A stretch of 64,000 bases of DNA, from the NCBI RefSeq assembly GCF_037154075.1, contig NZ_JBANRJ010000001.1, forward strand, positions 738,001 through 802,000. Reading direction: 5' to 3'. This document shows positions 17,125 to 25,951 of the stretch, in pieces; the stretch's first letter is position 1; every line of letters starts with the position of its first letter. The stretch is from Sphingobium aromaticiconvertens. Lineage in GTDB: Bacteria; Pseudomonadota; Alphaproteobacteria; Sphingomonadales; Sphingomonadaceae. The translations under genes and the position numbers were made by a program. Under the pieces are notes generated by a model. It saw only the letters and a program-made list of their open reading frames with translations, searched no databases and was not told where the DNA came from.

Positions 17125-18107
17125 CGGTCACGAAGATGAATGCCCTCCAGGCCGTGAACGCCGCGCTGATGCAGGCGATGGCGGAGGATCCCAAGGTTAT
17201 CGTGCTGGGCGAGGATATCGCCGATCGTGAAGGCGGCGGCGTGACCGGCGCGACCAGGGGGCTGTCGACCAAATATGGCGACGATCGGGTCAAGTCCACG
17301 CCGATTTCCGAACAGGCGATCATCGGCGCGGCCATTGGCGCGGCGCTGTCAGGCTACAAGCCCGTGGCAGAGATCATGCTGATGAACTTCACGGCGGTCT
17401 GCATGGACATGATCTTCAACCATGCCGCCAAGCTGCGCTTCATGTCGGGTGGACAGAGCACGGTGCCGATCACCATCCGCACGCTGACCGGCGCTGGCTG
17501 GCAGACGGCCGGGCAGCATGCCGACCATCTGGAAGGCTGGTTCGCGCATACGGCTGGGATCAAGGTCGTCGCACCGTCCAGCCCGGCGGACTATAAGGGG
17601 CTGTTGCTGTCCTGTATTCAGGATCCCGATCCCTGCATCTTCATCGAGTCCGCAGGCACGGTGTTCATTCCGGGCGACGTGCCCGACGATCAGCCGCCGA
17701 TCCCACTGGGCAAGGCGCGGATCGTGCAGGAAGGGACGGACGTCACCATCATCTCCTGGTCCTCGCAGATCATCCGTTGCCAACAGGCGCTGCCCGCACT
17801 GGCCGAGGCCGGAATTTCGGTCGAACTGGTCGACCTGCGGACGGTGTCGCCATGGGACAAGGAAACCGTGCTGGCGTCAGTCGCCAAGACTGGCCGCGCC
17901 GTGATCGCGCATGAAGCGGTGCGCCATTTCGGACCGGGCGGCGAGATTGCATCGACCATCAGCGAAGAACTGTTCGGCCAGTTGAAGGCGCCGGTTCGTC
18001 GTCTGGGCGCACCCTATTCGCCGGTGCCGTTCGCCAAGGTATTGGAGGACGCCTATATCGTCTCGCCAGAGCGTGTGGTGGAAACGGTAAAGGCTCTGAT
18101 GGGTTGA
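17121..18107 (+). CDS. 2-oxoacid dehydrogenase E1 component, beta subunit
   Basis: 328 residues, overlapping the alpha gene by four bases. The sequence matches E1 beta subunits throughout: ALMQAMAEDPKVIVLGEDIA, PISEQAIIGAAIGAALSGYK, the LRFMSGGQSTVPITIRT stretch and the C-terminal transketolase domain with VELVDLRTVSPWDKETVLAS. It supplies half of the thiamine-diphosphate site in an alpha2beta2 enzyme. A strong terminator follows, so the two genes form a closed operon. Confidence 0.92.
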   Translation: MTVTKMNALQAVNAALMQAMAEDPKVIVLGEDIADREGGGVTGATRGLSTKYGDDRVKSTPISEQAIIGAAIGAALSGYKPVAEIMLMNFTAVCMDMIFNHAAKLRFMSGGQSTVPITIRTLTGAGWQTAGQHADHLEGWFAHTAGIKVVAPSSPADYKGLLLSCIQDPDPCIFIESAGTVFIPGDVPDDQPPIPLGKARIVQEGTDVTIISWSSQIIRCQQALPALAEAGISVELVDLRTVSPWDKETVLASVAKTGRAVIAHEAVRHFGPGGEIASTISEELFGQLKAPVRRLGAPYSPVPFAKVLEDAYIVSPERVVETVKALMG

Positions 18108-18130
18108 TTTGAACGCCATAGGGGCAAAAG

Positions 18131-18168
18131 AAAGGGCGCGGGAAGATGAGCTTCCCGCGCCTTTTTTT
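18131..18168 (+). terminator. Rho-independent terminator after the E1 operon
   Basis: An 11-bp perfect stem, GGCGCGGGAAG (18135-18145) and its complement (18151-18161), has a five-base loop and is followed by seven T residues. It lies 24 bp after the beta-subunit stop. Confidence 0.9.
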
Positions 18169-18281
18169 CGATCGTGTTCTTGTAAACCCGCTCCCTAAGC
18201 GTCGGCTAAGGGTGGTTAGCGGAATGTCGGCTTTTGGTATGCACAGCGCAAAAGTCTTCCATTTCCGATCAGGCGGAATAG

Positions 18282-18770
18282 CTATCTTCCAAGCGGCAGC
18301 GGGGCGAGAATGAACGCAAGCACCTTATGTCCGCGTGGATTGGTCTGTTCTGAAACGAGAAGATATTTCCTCTCCTTCGGTGCGCTCCACGCCTTAACCG
18401 GCGCGCCGTCTGGCCCCCTATTCGTCGGGCTTTTGACCGCACCAGGATGGCGTGAAGCCCACCGATCAACCAACGCTATCCCTTGGGCGAATGTCATGGC
18501 CGCTGAAGCTTGCACCGTACATACTCGAGGTGCGTCGGATACCATCACAATGACCTCACCTTTAATAAGGGCAGGGTAATTTCCAACCTTATCGTCCCTA
18601 AAGCCATCTTTGTGTGCAATTTGGCTCGTTTTCGCAGCGGATTCACCTGACACGGGTGGCTCGCAGTATCGGGTGAGCGCGGTTTCCGCGTCAATGGACG
18701 GAGCGGCCAGCACCGGACACGCGCATGTGGCGGCCACACTTGCAGCGGCAATCTTCCAGATTAAATGCAT
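18282..18770 (-). CDS. Secreted hypothetical protein
   Basis: 162 residues from the ATG at 18770, which follows ACGGAGCC and gives a clean signal peptide (MHLIWKIAAASVAATCAC, cleavage near VLA-AP); 18788 is an alternative start. The mature part contains two cysteines and no motif I recognise. The gene has lower G+C than its neighbours (for example TTAATAAGG near 18560), hinting at a separate origin. It stands alone between two terminated units; 18771-18990 holds no recognised gene. Confidence 0.55.
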   Translation of the reverse strand: MHLIWKIAAASVAATCACPVLAAPSIDAETALTRYCEPPVSGESAAKTSQIAHKDGFRDDKVGNYPALIKGEVIVMVSDAPRVCTVQASAAMTFAQGIALVDRWASRHPGAVKSPTNRGPDGAPVKAWSAPKERKYLLVSEQTNPRGHKVLAFILAPLPLGR

Positions 18771-18990
18771 GTTGGCTCCGTTTGACATCCTTTCATCCGC
18801 GTAACGCTCCAACGCTAAAACCACGTTAAAATCCAACCGCCTGATTCTGTTATCAGCTAGCGTCCGCTATCGGAGAGCAATGTCTGGTCAGCGAACGACA
18901 AAAACTGGTCGCTGGCAGACGCCCGCACCAGTGGGTGTGCAACTACATAATCACCTTTCTTTTGCCCGGTCGTTCTCGATCGGATCTGGC

Positions 18991-21120
18991 CTATTCCACC
19001 ACCACCCTGACGCGGCCCAGATTCTGGATGCGGGCATAGGGGGAGGCGGTGTCGCCCTTGCGCTCCGACGCGACGCGCAGCGCCGGGAAATAAGTGCCGG
19101 GCTTGACGAAGACATGGCTGGTTTTGAGCACCACCCTGGCATTTGGTCCAGCAGGCAGCTTCGCCTTGACCGGGAAAGAACCGCTGCCGTCGAAATCCCA
19201 TTCCGCCGAAACGACCTTGCCCGCGCCGGGCGGCACCGCGATGGCGGCGGTGAATGTCACGCTGGTCTGGGGCTTTACCACCGCTTTTGCGCTGCCATTG
19301 GCCGTTACCGCGACGACGGGCTGGATGCCCTTGCGCGTGGTCGCATCGCTGGGGGCGATGACCTGCCCATTGTCGATGCGATAGGCGGTGCTGGCGGGCG
19401 GGGCGCCGCCCTTTTCTACCCAGGCCGACAGGTCGCGCAGCGCCTGCTGGAGTACGCCCAGATAACTGACGGTGCGGGTCGGATCTTCCTGTTTGGCGCT
19501 GTCGCCGTGCAGCGCATGATCAGTGAACCAGATGCGGAAATTACTATCCGTGGCGGCCCCCAGATTGGCCGCGACCTGACGGCGATACCAGTCGCCTTGC
19601 CACGGCATGGCTTCCCGATCCCACAGGTTTTCGACCAGGATCATCTTGCCCTGAAACTTTCCGGTCATGGGCGGCTGTCCCATTGGCTTGCCCGTGGTGG
19701 CGGCGGTGAACAATGGGCCAAGCAGGAAGGCGCGTTGCGGATAGAGGGGCGTGCCGTCCGGCTTTCGGAACTGGTCCCATTCGGGATAGCCCGCATCGGC
19801 TGGCGGCACCTGATGCCAGTGATAGGTTTCGGCGGCGAGGAAATTGCTGTTGTCGACCCGGACGGAGTCGCCCGCCCTGATCTTTGCCGCGACCGCATCA
19901 TCGACGACGCCCAGCACGACGACATCGCCGACGATCCGGCTGATGGTAAGCCGCTGTTTTACGGCCTCTCCCGAACCGACGATCAGGTCGCCGCCGACGA
20001 AATAGATGGCGGGCGGCGCGCTCGACAGGCGGAAGGCGACGATTCGGCGCGCGGCTTTCCCCTGAAGCGCGGCAAAGGCGTTGTCGACATTGGCGGCGCC
20101 ATTGGTGATCCGGGTGTCGAGGTTCAGCGTCGCGGCTTCCTGCGCGGTGATGGGGGCTGCGACCTTGGCATCAAATTGCAGGCGATAGCCCTCGAACGCC
20201 TTCGGGTCGTCATGGCCAAGATAGCCGGGTTTGGTCCAGAAATCGGTGAAGTAGGACGGGTCGGCCATCTGCATCCCGCCATAAAGGGCAGCGAAGCCAT
20301 GAATGCCCATCGTGCGCCAGCCGAACCAGGAAGGCGTGGGAAAGCCCATCGCCGTCACTTCCCGCAAAACCGACGCCTGATCGGGTGTCAGCCCGGCATA
20401 GGGATCGCCGCTGCCGCCCGGCTCGACCGCATCCAGGATCTGGGGAAACCTGTCGTTCAGCACGCGCATTGCCCGCATCCGCACCGAGAACATATTGGGC
20501 GGCGCCATCGGCGATCCCAACACATAGGGGACGACGCCGTCCCACACGCCATTGGTATTTTCGATCGACCCTACCGTGCGGAACCCGCCGCCGCTACCGC
20601 CAAAAGCATAGCCATAGGGCCGTTTGCCGCCATATATCTGCTGCGCGACGACGCGCGAATAGCGGGCGGCGGCGGCATTGGCGCGATAGGCGGCGATGGT
20701 GGCATCGTTGGGCTTGCCGGGCATCCCGACTTGATCGCGCCCGCCGCCATTCGTCTCAACGAAATAGGCGCCCGAGGCGATCGAAAAGCCGATCTTATTC
20801 TCCTCGCCGACCGGGCTTTTCTGCGCCAGATTTTCATCGTCCGGAACGGGGGTGATGTGCTGGAAGAAACGGCCCTGATAGTGCACCTTTTCGGGGAAGT
20901 AGAAGGAGAAGCGCGTTTCCGTGTCCTTGAAGCCGCCATGAACATAGCGGTGGCGCACCGGTGCATCGCGCCATTCGTCCTTGTCGATATAGGGCTGGGT
21001 GAAGAGGGGGTCTGCCTGTGCAGATGCCGACACCGGACCAGCCGCCTGATCAGCGCCGGCGGGCGTCGCCAGTAAAAGCGATAGTGTCGCGAAGCTTTTG
21101 GCCGTTCCTAAACCCTTCAT
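18991..21120 (-). CDS. Large secreted alpha/beta-hydrolase-like protein with C-terminal PKD-like domain
   Basis: 709 residues. An N-terminal signal peptide (LSLLLATPAGADQAAG) is followed by a catalytic region with YAFGGSGGGFRTVG around residue 175, a GxSxG-type nucleophile elbow (G-G-S-G-G). A possible acid/histidine region lies in WFTDHALHGD. From about residue 610 the tail SVTFTAAIAVPPGAGKVVSA, with EWDFDGSGSF and HVFVKPGTYFPALRV, matches a PKD/Ig-like beta-sandwich. Tannase/feruloyl-esterase-like or related esterase activity is a reasonable guess, but I do not recognise the exact family. It would act outside the cytoplasm, perhaps releasing the catabolic substrate from an ester. It lies 25 bp after the acyl-CoA dehydrogenase genes on the same strand. 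Confidence 0.6.
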   Translation of the reverse strand: MKGLGTAKSFATLSLLLATPAGADQAAGPVSASAQADPLFTQPYIDKDEWRDAPVRHRYVHGGFKDTETRFSFYFPEKVHYQGRFFQHITPVPDDENLAQKSPVGEENKIGFSIASGAYFVETNGGGRDQVGMPGKPNDATIAAYRANAAAARYSRVVAQQIYGGKRPYGYAFGGSGGGFRTVGSIENTNGVWDGVVPYVLGSPMAPPNMFSVRMRAMRVLNDRFPQILDAVEPGGSGDPYAGLTPDQASVLREVTAMGFPTPSWFGWRTMGIHGFAALYGGMQMADPSYFTDFWTKPGYLGHDDPKAFEGYRLQFDAKVAAPITAQEAATLNLDTRITNGAANVDNAFAALQGKAARRIVAFRLSSAPPAIYFVGGDLIVGSGEAVKQRLTISRIVGDVVVLGVVDDAVAAKIRAGDSVRVDNSNFLAAETYHWHQVPPADAGYPEWDQFRKPDGTPLYPQRAFLLGPLFTAATTGKPMGQPPMTGKFQGKMILVENLWDREAMPWQGDWYRRQVAANLGAATDSNFRIWFTDHALHGDSAKQEDPTRTVSYLGVLQQALRDLSAWVEKGGAPPASTAYRIDNGQVIAPSDATTRKGIQPVVAVTANGSAKAVVKPQTSVTFTAAIAVPPGAGKVVSAEWDFDGSGSFPVKAKLPAGPNARVVLKTSHVFVKPGTYFPALRVASERKGDTASPYARIQNLGRVRVVVE

Positions 21121-21145
21121 GCTCCATCCTCTCCTGTTGTGCGGG

Positions 21146-22132
21146 TCAGGCGATCGCTTGTCCCAGCGCCTGTCTGCCCGTTTCTTCTTCCCAATGATCG
21201 GCGTCCCCGCCCAGCGCGGCGTTCAGCATCGCGCGCTTGAGGAACAGGTGGCAATGATGCTCCATGGTGAGGCCGATGCCGCCGTGCAGTTGCACCGCTT
21301 CCTCCGTCACCATGCGATAGACGTTGCACGCATGGGCCTTCAGCGCGCCCATGGTGATCGCGTCCATCGCTCTGTCGCTCGCCCGCTCCCACAGCAGCGC
21401 CTCTGCCGCGACGATCGCGGTCTTGAGGTCGGCAACGCGGTGCTTCAGGGCCTGGAACAGCGCCAACGGCCTGTCGAATTGATGGCGGGTTTCCAGATAG
21501 TCGATGGTCAGCCGCAGGGTCGCATTCGCGCCGCCCAGCGAATCGGCCGCCAGCGCAAAGGAGCGTTGCATCGACAATCGCTGTGCAAGCGCAGTCGAGG
21601 CGTTCCCCTCCGCCAATATGATCTGCGGGGTGGAGCCATCGACCGACACATCGAAAAGGCGGCGGGTCTTATCCCATGTGTCGCGGGGTGTGATCGTCAG
21701 CCCGTCCATCGGCAATAAAGCGATGCGCGCCTCCTCCACCAGCAGGACATGGCTGGCGCGATCGGCGTTGGGCACACAGGTCAGAAGCGTGGCGCTGTTG
21801 CGGAGGGCCAGCGACGCGGTCATCACCTCGCCGCCCACGGCGCGTTCGATCAGGGAATCCCGATCGGCCAGCGTGTCCGCTGCGTTCAGCGCCTCGATCA
21901 CCAGCATCTGCGCGATGGCGGGACCGGGTACCAATACGCGGCCCAAGGCGTCATGGACGACGCCTGCCGCCTCCAGCCCCAGGCCCAGGCCGCCCTGTGC
22001 CTCGGGCACGGCCATCATCAAAAAGCCCATTTCGGCGATCAGGCCCCACGCCTTTTCGGCATCGGGCGCCAGGTCGCTCTGGCCGAATGCCTTGTCGGCG
22101 GCATCCTGCAATTCGGCGCGGGTCATGCTCAT
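21146..22132 (-). CDS. Acyl-CoA dehydrogenase, short subunit of a heteromeric pair
   Basis: 328 residues, shorter than the usual 380-400. The N-terminal helical domain is present (WGLIAEMGFLMMAVPEAQGG), the central beta domain is reduced, and the C-terminal domain carries RHQFDRPLALFQALKHRVAD and EEAVQLHGGIGLTMEHHCHL. It overlaps the upstream large-subunit gene by four bases. Such short/long pairs are known as alpha2beta2 acyl-CoA dehydrogenases in steroid side-chain degradation (ChsE4-ChsE5 type), where the active site and FAD are shared. It forms an operon with the large subunit and probably the secreted hydrolase. Confidence 0.88.
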   Translation of the reverse strand: MSMTRAELQDAADKAFGQSDLAPDAEKAWGLIAEMGFLMMAVPEAQGGLGLGLEAAGVVHDALGRVLVPGPAIAQMLVIEALNAADTLADRDSLIERAVGGEVMTASLALRNSATLLTCVPNADRASHVLLVEEARIALLPMDGLTITPRDTWDKTRRLFDVSVDGSTPQIILAEGNASTALAQRLSMQRSFALAADSLGGANATLRLTIDYLETRHQFDRPLALFQALKHRVADLKTAIVAAEALLWERASDRAMDAITMGALKAHACNVYRMVTEEAVQLHGGIGLTMEHHCHLFLKRAMLNAALGGDADHWEEETGRQALGQAIA

Positions 22133-23322
22133 GCCACGGCCTCCTTCAGCGTCCAGCTTTTGGGTTCGCGCGGCATTCCCAGCAGGCGCTCGGCAATGAT
22201 ATTGCGCTGTACCTCGTCACTGCCGCCCGCGATCGTCCAGGCATAGCTGTTCATGAAATCGGCCATCCAGTTGCCCGTCTCCATGCCTCCGCCAAAGGTG
22301 ATGGGGTCATGATATTGCGTGTCCATCCCACCGATCCGCAGGCCCAGCGAGGTAAAGCCGCGCAACGTGCGCGAATAGGAGAGCTTGACGATGGAGGCGT
22401 CACCGACGCGCTCTTCCCCGGCGATGCGGTTGGCCAGAAACTGGTCGGCGACCGCGCAGGCCGCATCGACCTTCGTCGCCAGCCGCCCAAAGTCACGCAG
22501 GATGCCGCTGTCATTGTCGCGTCCATTGGCGCGGATCAGGTCGCCGATCCGCCACAGCGCCCCGCGCATCCGGGCGCTCAGTTCCAGCAGGGTGAGGCCG
22601 CGTTCGGACGACAAAGTGGACTGAGCGACGGCCCATCCCTGACCCTCTTTGCCAAGACGATCCGTCACTGGTATCTCGACATTGTCGAGGAAGACTTCGG
22701 CAAATTCCTCGTCGCCGTGAATCTGGTGGATTGGGCGCACGGTCACGCCCTTCGCTTTCAGGTCCAGTAACAGGTAGGTCAGACCGGCCTGCTTGGCGCC
22801 CTCGCTGCTGGTGCGGACCAGCAGCAGGCATTTGTCGGCGAACTGGCCCATGGTCGACCAGAGCTTTTGCCCGTTGACGATATAGACGTCCCCCTGCCGC
22901 TCGGCGCGGGTCTTGAGCGAGGCGAGGTCGGACCCGGCATTTGGCTCGGAAAAGCCCTGACACCAGATTTCGCCGTCCAATATGCGGGGGATATAATATT
23001 GCCGCTGCGCCTCGCTGCCCCATTCGAACAGGGTGGAGGCGGCATGATAAGTGGACATGAAGGAGAGCAGCAGGCGCGGCGTATCGGCGCGGGCGAACTC
23101 CTCATAGATGACCTTCTGTTCGGCCAGGCCGCGTCCGCCACCTGGCCATCCGGCGGGCCAGTGAGGAACCGCATAGCCGCCCTTCGCCAGTGTCGCGAAC
23201 CAACTGCGCTGGAGGTCCACAAACGCCTCCTCCGTGGTGCAGTGGTCGCGCCAGTCCTGCGGCGCGTTCCCCTCCAGCCAGAGGCGCACCTCCTGTCGCA
23301 GAGTGTCGAGCGCGTCGGTCAA
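22129..23322 (-). CDS. Acyl-CoA dehydrogenase, long subunit of a heteromeric pair
   Basis: 397 residues from a TTG start. FAD/substrate motifs are clear: CQGFSEPNAGSDLASLKTRA, VNGQKLWSTMGQFADKCLLL and the C-terminal GGSDEVQRNIIAERLLGMPR. The residue that is glutamate in MCAD-type enzymes before G-T-S reads alanine here (TIAGGSDE), so the base must come from elsewhere or from the partner subunit. It would form an alpha,beta double bond in an acyl-CoA. It diverges from the Rieske ferredoxin only in product, not strand, with a 104-bp gap downstream of that gene. Confidence 0.9.
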   Translation of the reverse strand: MTDALDTLRQEVRLWLEGNAPQDWRDHCTTEEAFVDLQRSWFATLAKGGYAVPHWPAGWPGGGRGLAEQKVIYEEFARADTPRLLLSFMSTYHAASTLFEWGSEAQRQYYIPRILDGEIWCQGFSEPNAGSDLASLKTRAERQGDVYIVNGQKLWSTMGQFADKCLLLVRTSSEGAKQAGLTYLLLDLKAKGVTVRPIHQIHGDEEFAEVFLDNVEIPVTDRLGKEGQGWAVAQSTLSSERGLTLLELSARMRGALWRIGDLIRANGRDNDSGILRDFGRLATKVDAACAVADQFLANRIAGEERVGDASIVKLSYSRTLRGFTSLGLRIGGMDTQYHDPITFGGGMETGNWMADFMNSYAWTIAGGSDEVQRNIIAERLLGMPREPKSWTLKEAVA

Positions 23323-23426
23323 ACCACCAGTCTCCCTTGAATCTGTGATCCCTCTGTGCGCTCGCTAGGCAGCATTTGCGATGCATGTCGCAAGCCGGTG
23401 GCTGCAATATCGGGAAGGCGATGCGG

Positions 23427-23741
23427 TCAGAGCGCGACTTCGATCATCTCGCCCGCGATCCTGACCGGATAGGTGGCGATCGGCGCGCTGGCGGGGCCGG
23501 TCAGCGGTTCGCCGGTTTCCAGGTCGAAGCGCGCGCCATGCGCGGGACAGGCGATCCAGCCCAATCGCATCCGCCCGCAGGCCAACGGTTCCTGCGCGTG
23601 CGAGCACATATTCTCCAGCGCATAGATCTGTCCTTCGAAATGGCACAGCATGATCGCGCGGCCATTCGCCTCTATGGCCACCACCGTGCCGTCCGGCACA
23701 TCCTCTGCGCGGGCCACGGCGATAAACTGCGCTTCGCTCAT
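23427..23741 (-). CDS. Rieske-type [2Fe-2S] ferredoxin
   Basis: 104 residues from the ATG at 23741 (AGGATGGA upstream; 23753 is an alternative). The cluster-binding motif is C-S-H in MCSHAQEPLACG and C-P-A-H in WIACPAHGARFDLETGEPLT, matching the C-x-H...C-x2-H pattern of oxygenase ferredoxins. It would pass electrons to a Rieske non-heme iron oxygenase; two such alpha subunits lie at 26.9 and 33.9 kb. It is transcribed divergently from the second acyl-CoA dehydrogenase pair, with a 153-bp shared promoter region (23742-23894). Confidence 0.9.
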   Translation of the reverse strand: MSEAQFIAVARAEDVPDGTVVAIEANGRAIMLCHFEGQIYALENMCSHAQEPLACGRMRLGWIACPAHGARFDLETGEPLTGPASAPIATYPVRIAGEMIEVAL

Positions 23742-23894
23742 TCCATCCTGCATTCGTTCATGATCGGACCCCTTGTTGTCCGCCGTGCGAGAGAGTGAAA
23801 GGCCGTTGCGGATCATATCACCGGGGCGTTCTCTTGAATGGACGACGCCTGCACGTCTGTTCCCGGTCCGCGCACTCCAGTATCGCTCTGTCCG

Positions 23895-25040
23895 ATGAAC
23901 TTTGAATGGACCGAGGAAGAGGCGGCGTTCCGCCAGCGGCTACGCGATTTGCTGGCAGAGACGTTGCCTGATGACTGGGAGCGCTTTTCCCAGCATGGCC
24001 CGGCCTCGCCCGCGCTGACCGATTATGCCCGCACCTTTTGCGGCATGCTGGCGGCTCAGGGATTGTTGACGCCGCACTGGCCGGTGGAGATTGGCGGGCA
24101 GGGGTTGGACCCGTGGCACCAGACCATATTGGCCGAGGAAATGTGGATCGCGGGTGAGCCGCGTGGCGGGCAATATATGAACGTCAACTGGATCGGCCCG
24201 ACGCTGATCCGCTATGGCTCGCCCGATCAGCAGGCGCGCTATTTGCCGCCGATCGCGGAGGGACAAGCGCTCTGGTGTCAGGGCTTTTCCGAACCCGGTT
24301 CCGGCTCCGACCTTGCCTCGCTCCGCACCCGCGCGGTGCTGGATGGCGACAGCTATCGCGTGTCGGGGCAGAAGATCTGGACCAGCTATGCGAGACTCGC
24401 TGACACCTGTTTCCTTGTCTGCCGCACCAGCGACGATCGCAAGAAGGGCATCTCCATCCTGTTGGTGCCGATGGACACGCCGGGCATCACCGTGCGGCAA
24501 ATCCCCTCGCTGATCGGTGAGGGCGACATTCATGAGGTGTTTTTCGATGAGATCGTCGTGCCCGTGTCCGCGCGGCTTGGGGATGAGGGGCAGGCGTGGG
24601 AGATCATCGCCTATTCGCTGACCAACGAACGGCTGGGCATCCCGCGCTATGCGCTGGCTTGCGCGGCGCTCGACCGGGCGGTTACTGTGCTGAAGGCGCA
24701 GGGCGAGTTTGAGGGCGAGGCCGTGAAGATCGAGGCCGCGCACGCCGCCGCCCTGTGCGAAGCGGCGCGGATGGCGAGCTATGCGATCGTCGACCGGCGC
24801 TGCAAGGGGCAGGCGATCGGCGCGGAGTCCAGTTCCGCCCGCTTCGCCACCGTCATGGCGGAGCGGCGGGTCGCCGAATATGTGGTCGAGTATCTGCCGC
24901 AAGCGCTGGCCGACGCGCATCCCTATCTCAAAATGCATCACCAACGCGGGATCGTTGCGGGCATCGCGGCGGGCGCTGCGGAAATCCAGCTCAACATCAT
25001 CGCCTCCGATGTGCTCAAACTGCCACGGGAGCCGCGCTGA
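23895..25040 (+). CDS. Acyl-CoA dehydrogenase, long subunit of a second heteromeric pair
   Basis: 381 residues from the ATG at 23895 (MNFEWTEEEAAFRQRLRDLL), which begins the conserved domain; an upstream ATG at 23838 adds an unlikely leader. The motifs CQGFSEPGSGSDLASLRTRA, VSGQKIWTSYARLADTCFLV and AAGAAEIQLNIIASDVLKLP are typical. As in the other long subunit, alanine occupies the MCAD-type catalytic glutamate position. It overlaps the short subunit by one base (TGATG), which indicates coupled translation and a stable complex. Confidence 0.9.
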   Translation: MNFEWTEEEAAFRQRLRDLLAETLPDDWERFSQHGPASPALTDYARTFCGMLAAQGLLTPHWPVEIGGQGLDPWHQTILAEEMWIAGEPRGGQYMNVNWIGPTLIRYGSPDQQARYLPPIAEGQALWCQGFSEPGSGSDLASLRTRAVLDGDSYRVSGQKIWTSYARLADTCFLVCRTSDDRKKGISILLVPMDTPGITVRQIPSLIGEGDIHEVFFDEIVVPVSARLGDEGQAWEIIAYSLTNERLGIPRYALACAALDRAVTVLKAQGEFEGEAVKIEAAHAAALCEAARMASYAIVDRRCKGQAIGAESSSARFATVMAERRVAEYVVEYLPQALADAHPYLKMHHQRGIVAGIAAGAAEIQLNIIASDVLKLPREPR

Positions 25041-25951
25041 TGGACCTTTCGCTTTCCGACGATCAGGTCGCGATCCTCGACGCGATCGACTCATTGGCCA
25101 AACCCTATGCCGGGGCGTCGCTGCACGAGGCTGGCTTTGCGTTCAGCAGCGACGCGCTCGACCGCGAACTGGCGGAGGGCGGGTTCCTTGATGTCGCCTT
25201 CGACCCCGATCTGGGCGCGGTATCCGCCGCGCTGATCGTCGAGCGGCTGGCGCGGCTGCCCCAAGCGGTGGAAGCCGCTGCGAGTGCGCTCGTTCGACCA
25301 TTGCTGGGCGATGACCTGCCCCGCCCGCTATGCCTGATGGAAGAGGGGAAGGCGCATCGCCCGATCCGCTTTCTGGCCCCCGGCGCGACCGTGCTGGTCG
25401 TAGGCAAGGACCGGGTATCTACCTTCGCGACCGCGGACCAAGTGCGGGCCGAGCCGGAGGCGCTATATGGCTATCCTATGGGCACATTGCTTGAGCTGCC
25501 GTCGGAACGAACCGATCACGCTGTTTCTGCCAATGAAGTGCGCGTTCGCTGGCGTGTGGGACTGGCGGCGGAAGCGGCGGGATTGCTGGCCGCCTCGCTG
25601 GAAAGCACATCGGTCCACGTGACCGACCGCCAGCAGTTCGGTCGTCCACTCGCAACCTTTCAGGCGCTGCGTCACCGGCTGGCGGAAGCGCAGGTGCGCA
25701 CCAACGGTGTCTACTGGCTGGCGATGAAGGCGGCGGGCACGCTCGATGCCGGAGACGCGGCACTGGCCGCGCTGCACGCGCAGGAATCGGCGCGCGCGAC
25801 CGTGTATGATTTTCACCAGTTTCTCGGTGCGATGGGGATGACGCTGGAGCATCCGCTGCACCTGTGGACCTATCGCCTCAAAGCGTTGATCGGTGAATTG
25901 GGCGGGCGCGGCGGGCAGGGGCTGGCGGCGGCGGATGTCCTCTGGGGCTAG
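25040..25951 (+). CDS. Acyl-CoA dehydrogenase, short subunit of the second pair
   Basis: 303 residues. The start MDLSLSDDQVAILDAIDSLA is at the overlap TGATG. The protein has the N-terminal helices, a much reduced central domain and the C-terminal helices (VTDRQQFGRPLATFQALRHR and FHQFLGAMGMTLEHPLHLWT), like the small subunits of steroid-type heterotetramers. It converges with the luciferase-like gene with a four-base overlap of stops. Confidence 0.88.
   Translation: MDLSLSDDQVAILDAIDSLAKPYAGASLHEAGFAFSSDALDRELAEGGFLDVAFDPDLGAVSAALIVERLARLPQAVEAAASALVRPLLGDDLPRPLCLMEEGKAHRPIRFLAPGATVLVVGKDRVSTFATADQVRAEPEALYGYPMGTLLELPSERTDHAVSANEVRVRWRVGLAAEAAGLLAASLESTSVHVTDRQQFGRPLATFQALRHRLAEAQVRTNGVYWLAMKAAGTLDAGDAALAALHAQESARATVYDFHQFLGAMGMTLEHPLHLWTYRLKALIGELGGRGGQGLAAADVLWG

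Noticed and set aside
18880..21075. Long plus-strand open frame of about 730 codons
   Set aside because: It mirrors the secreted hydrolase on the minus strand. The minus-strand product has a signal peptide and domain patterns; this one is arginine/glycine-rich without motifs.
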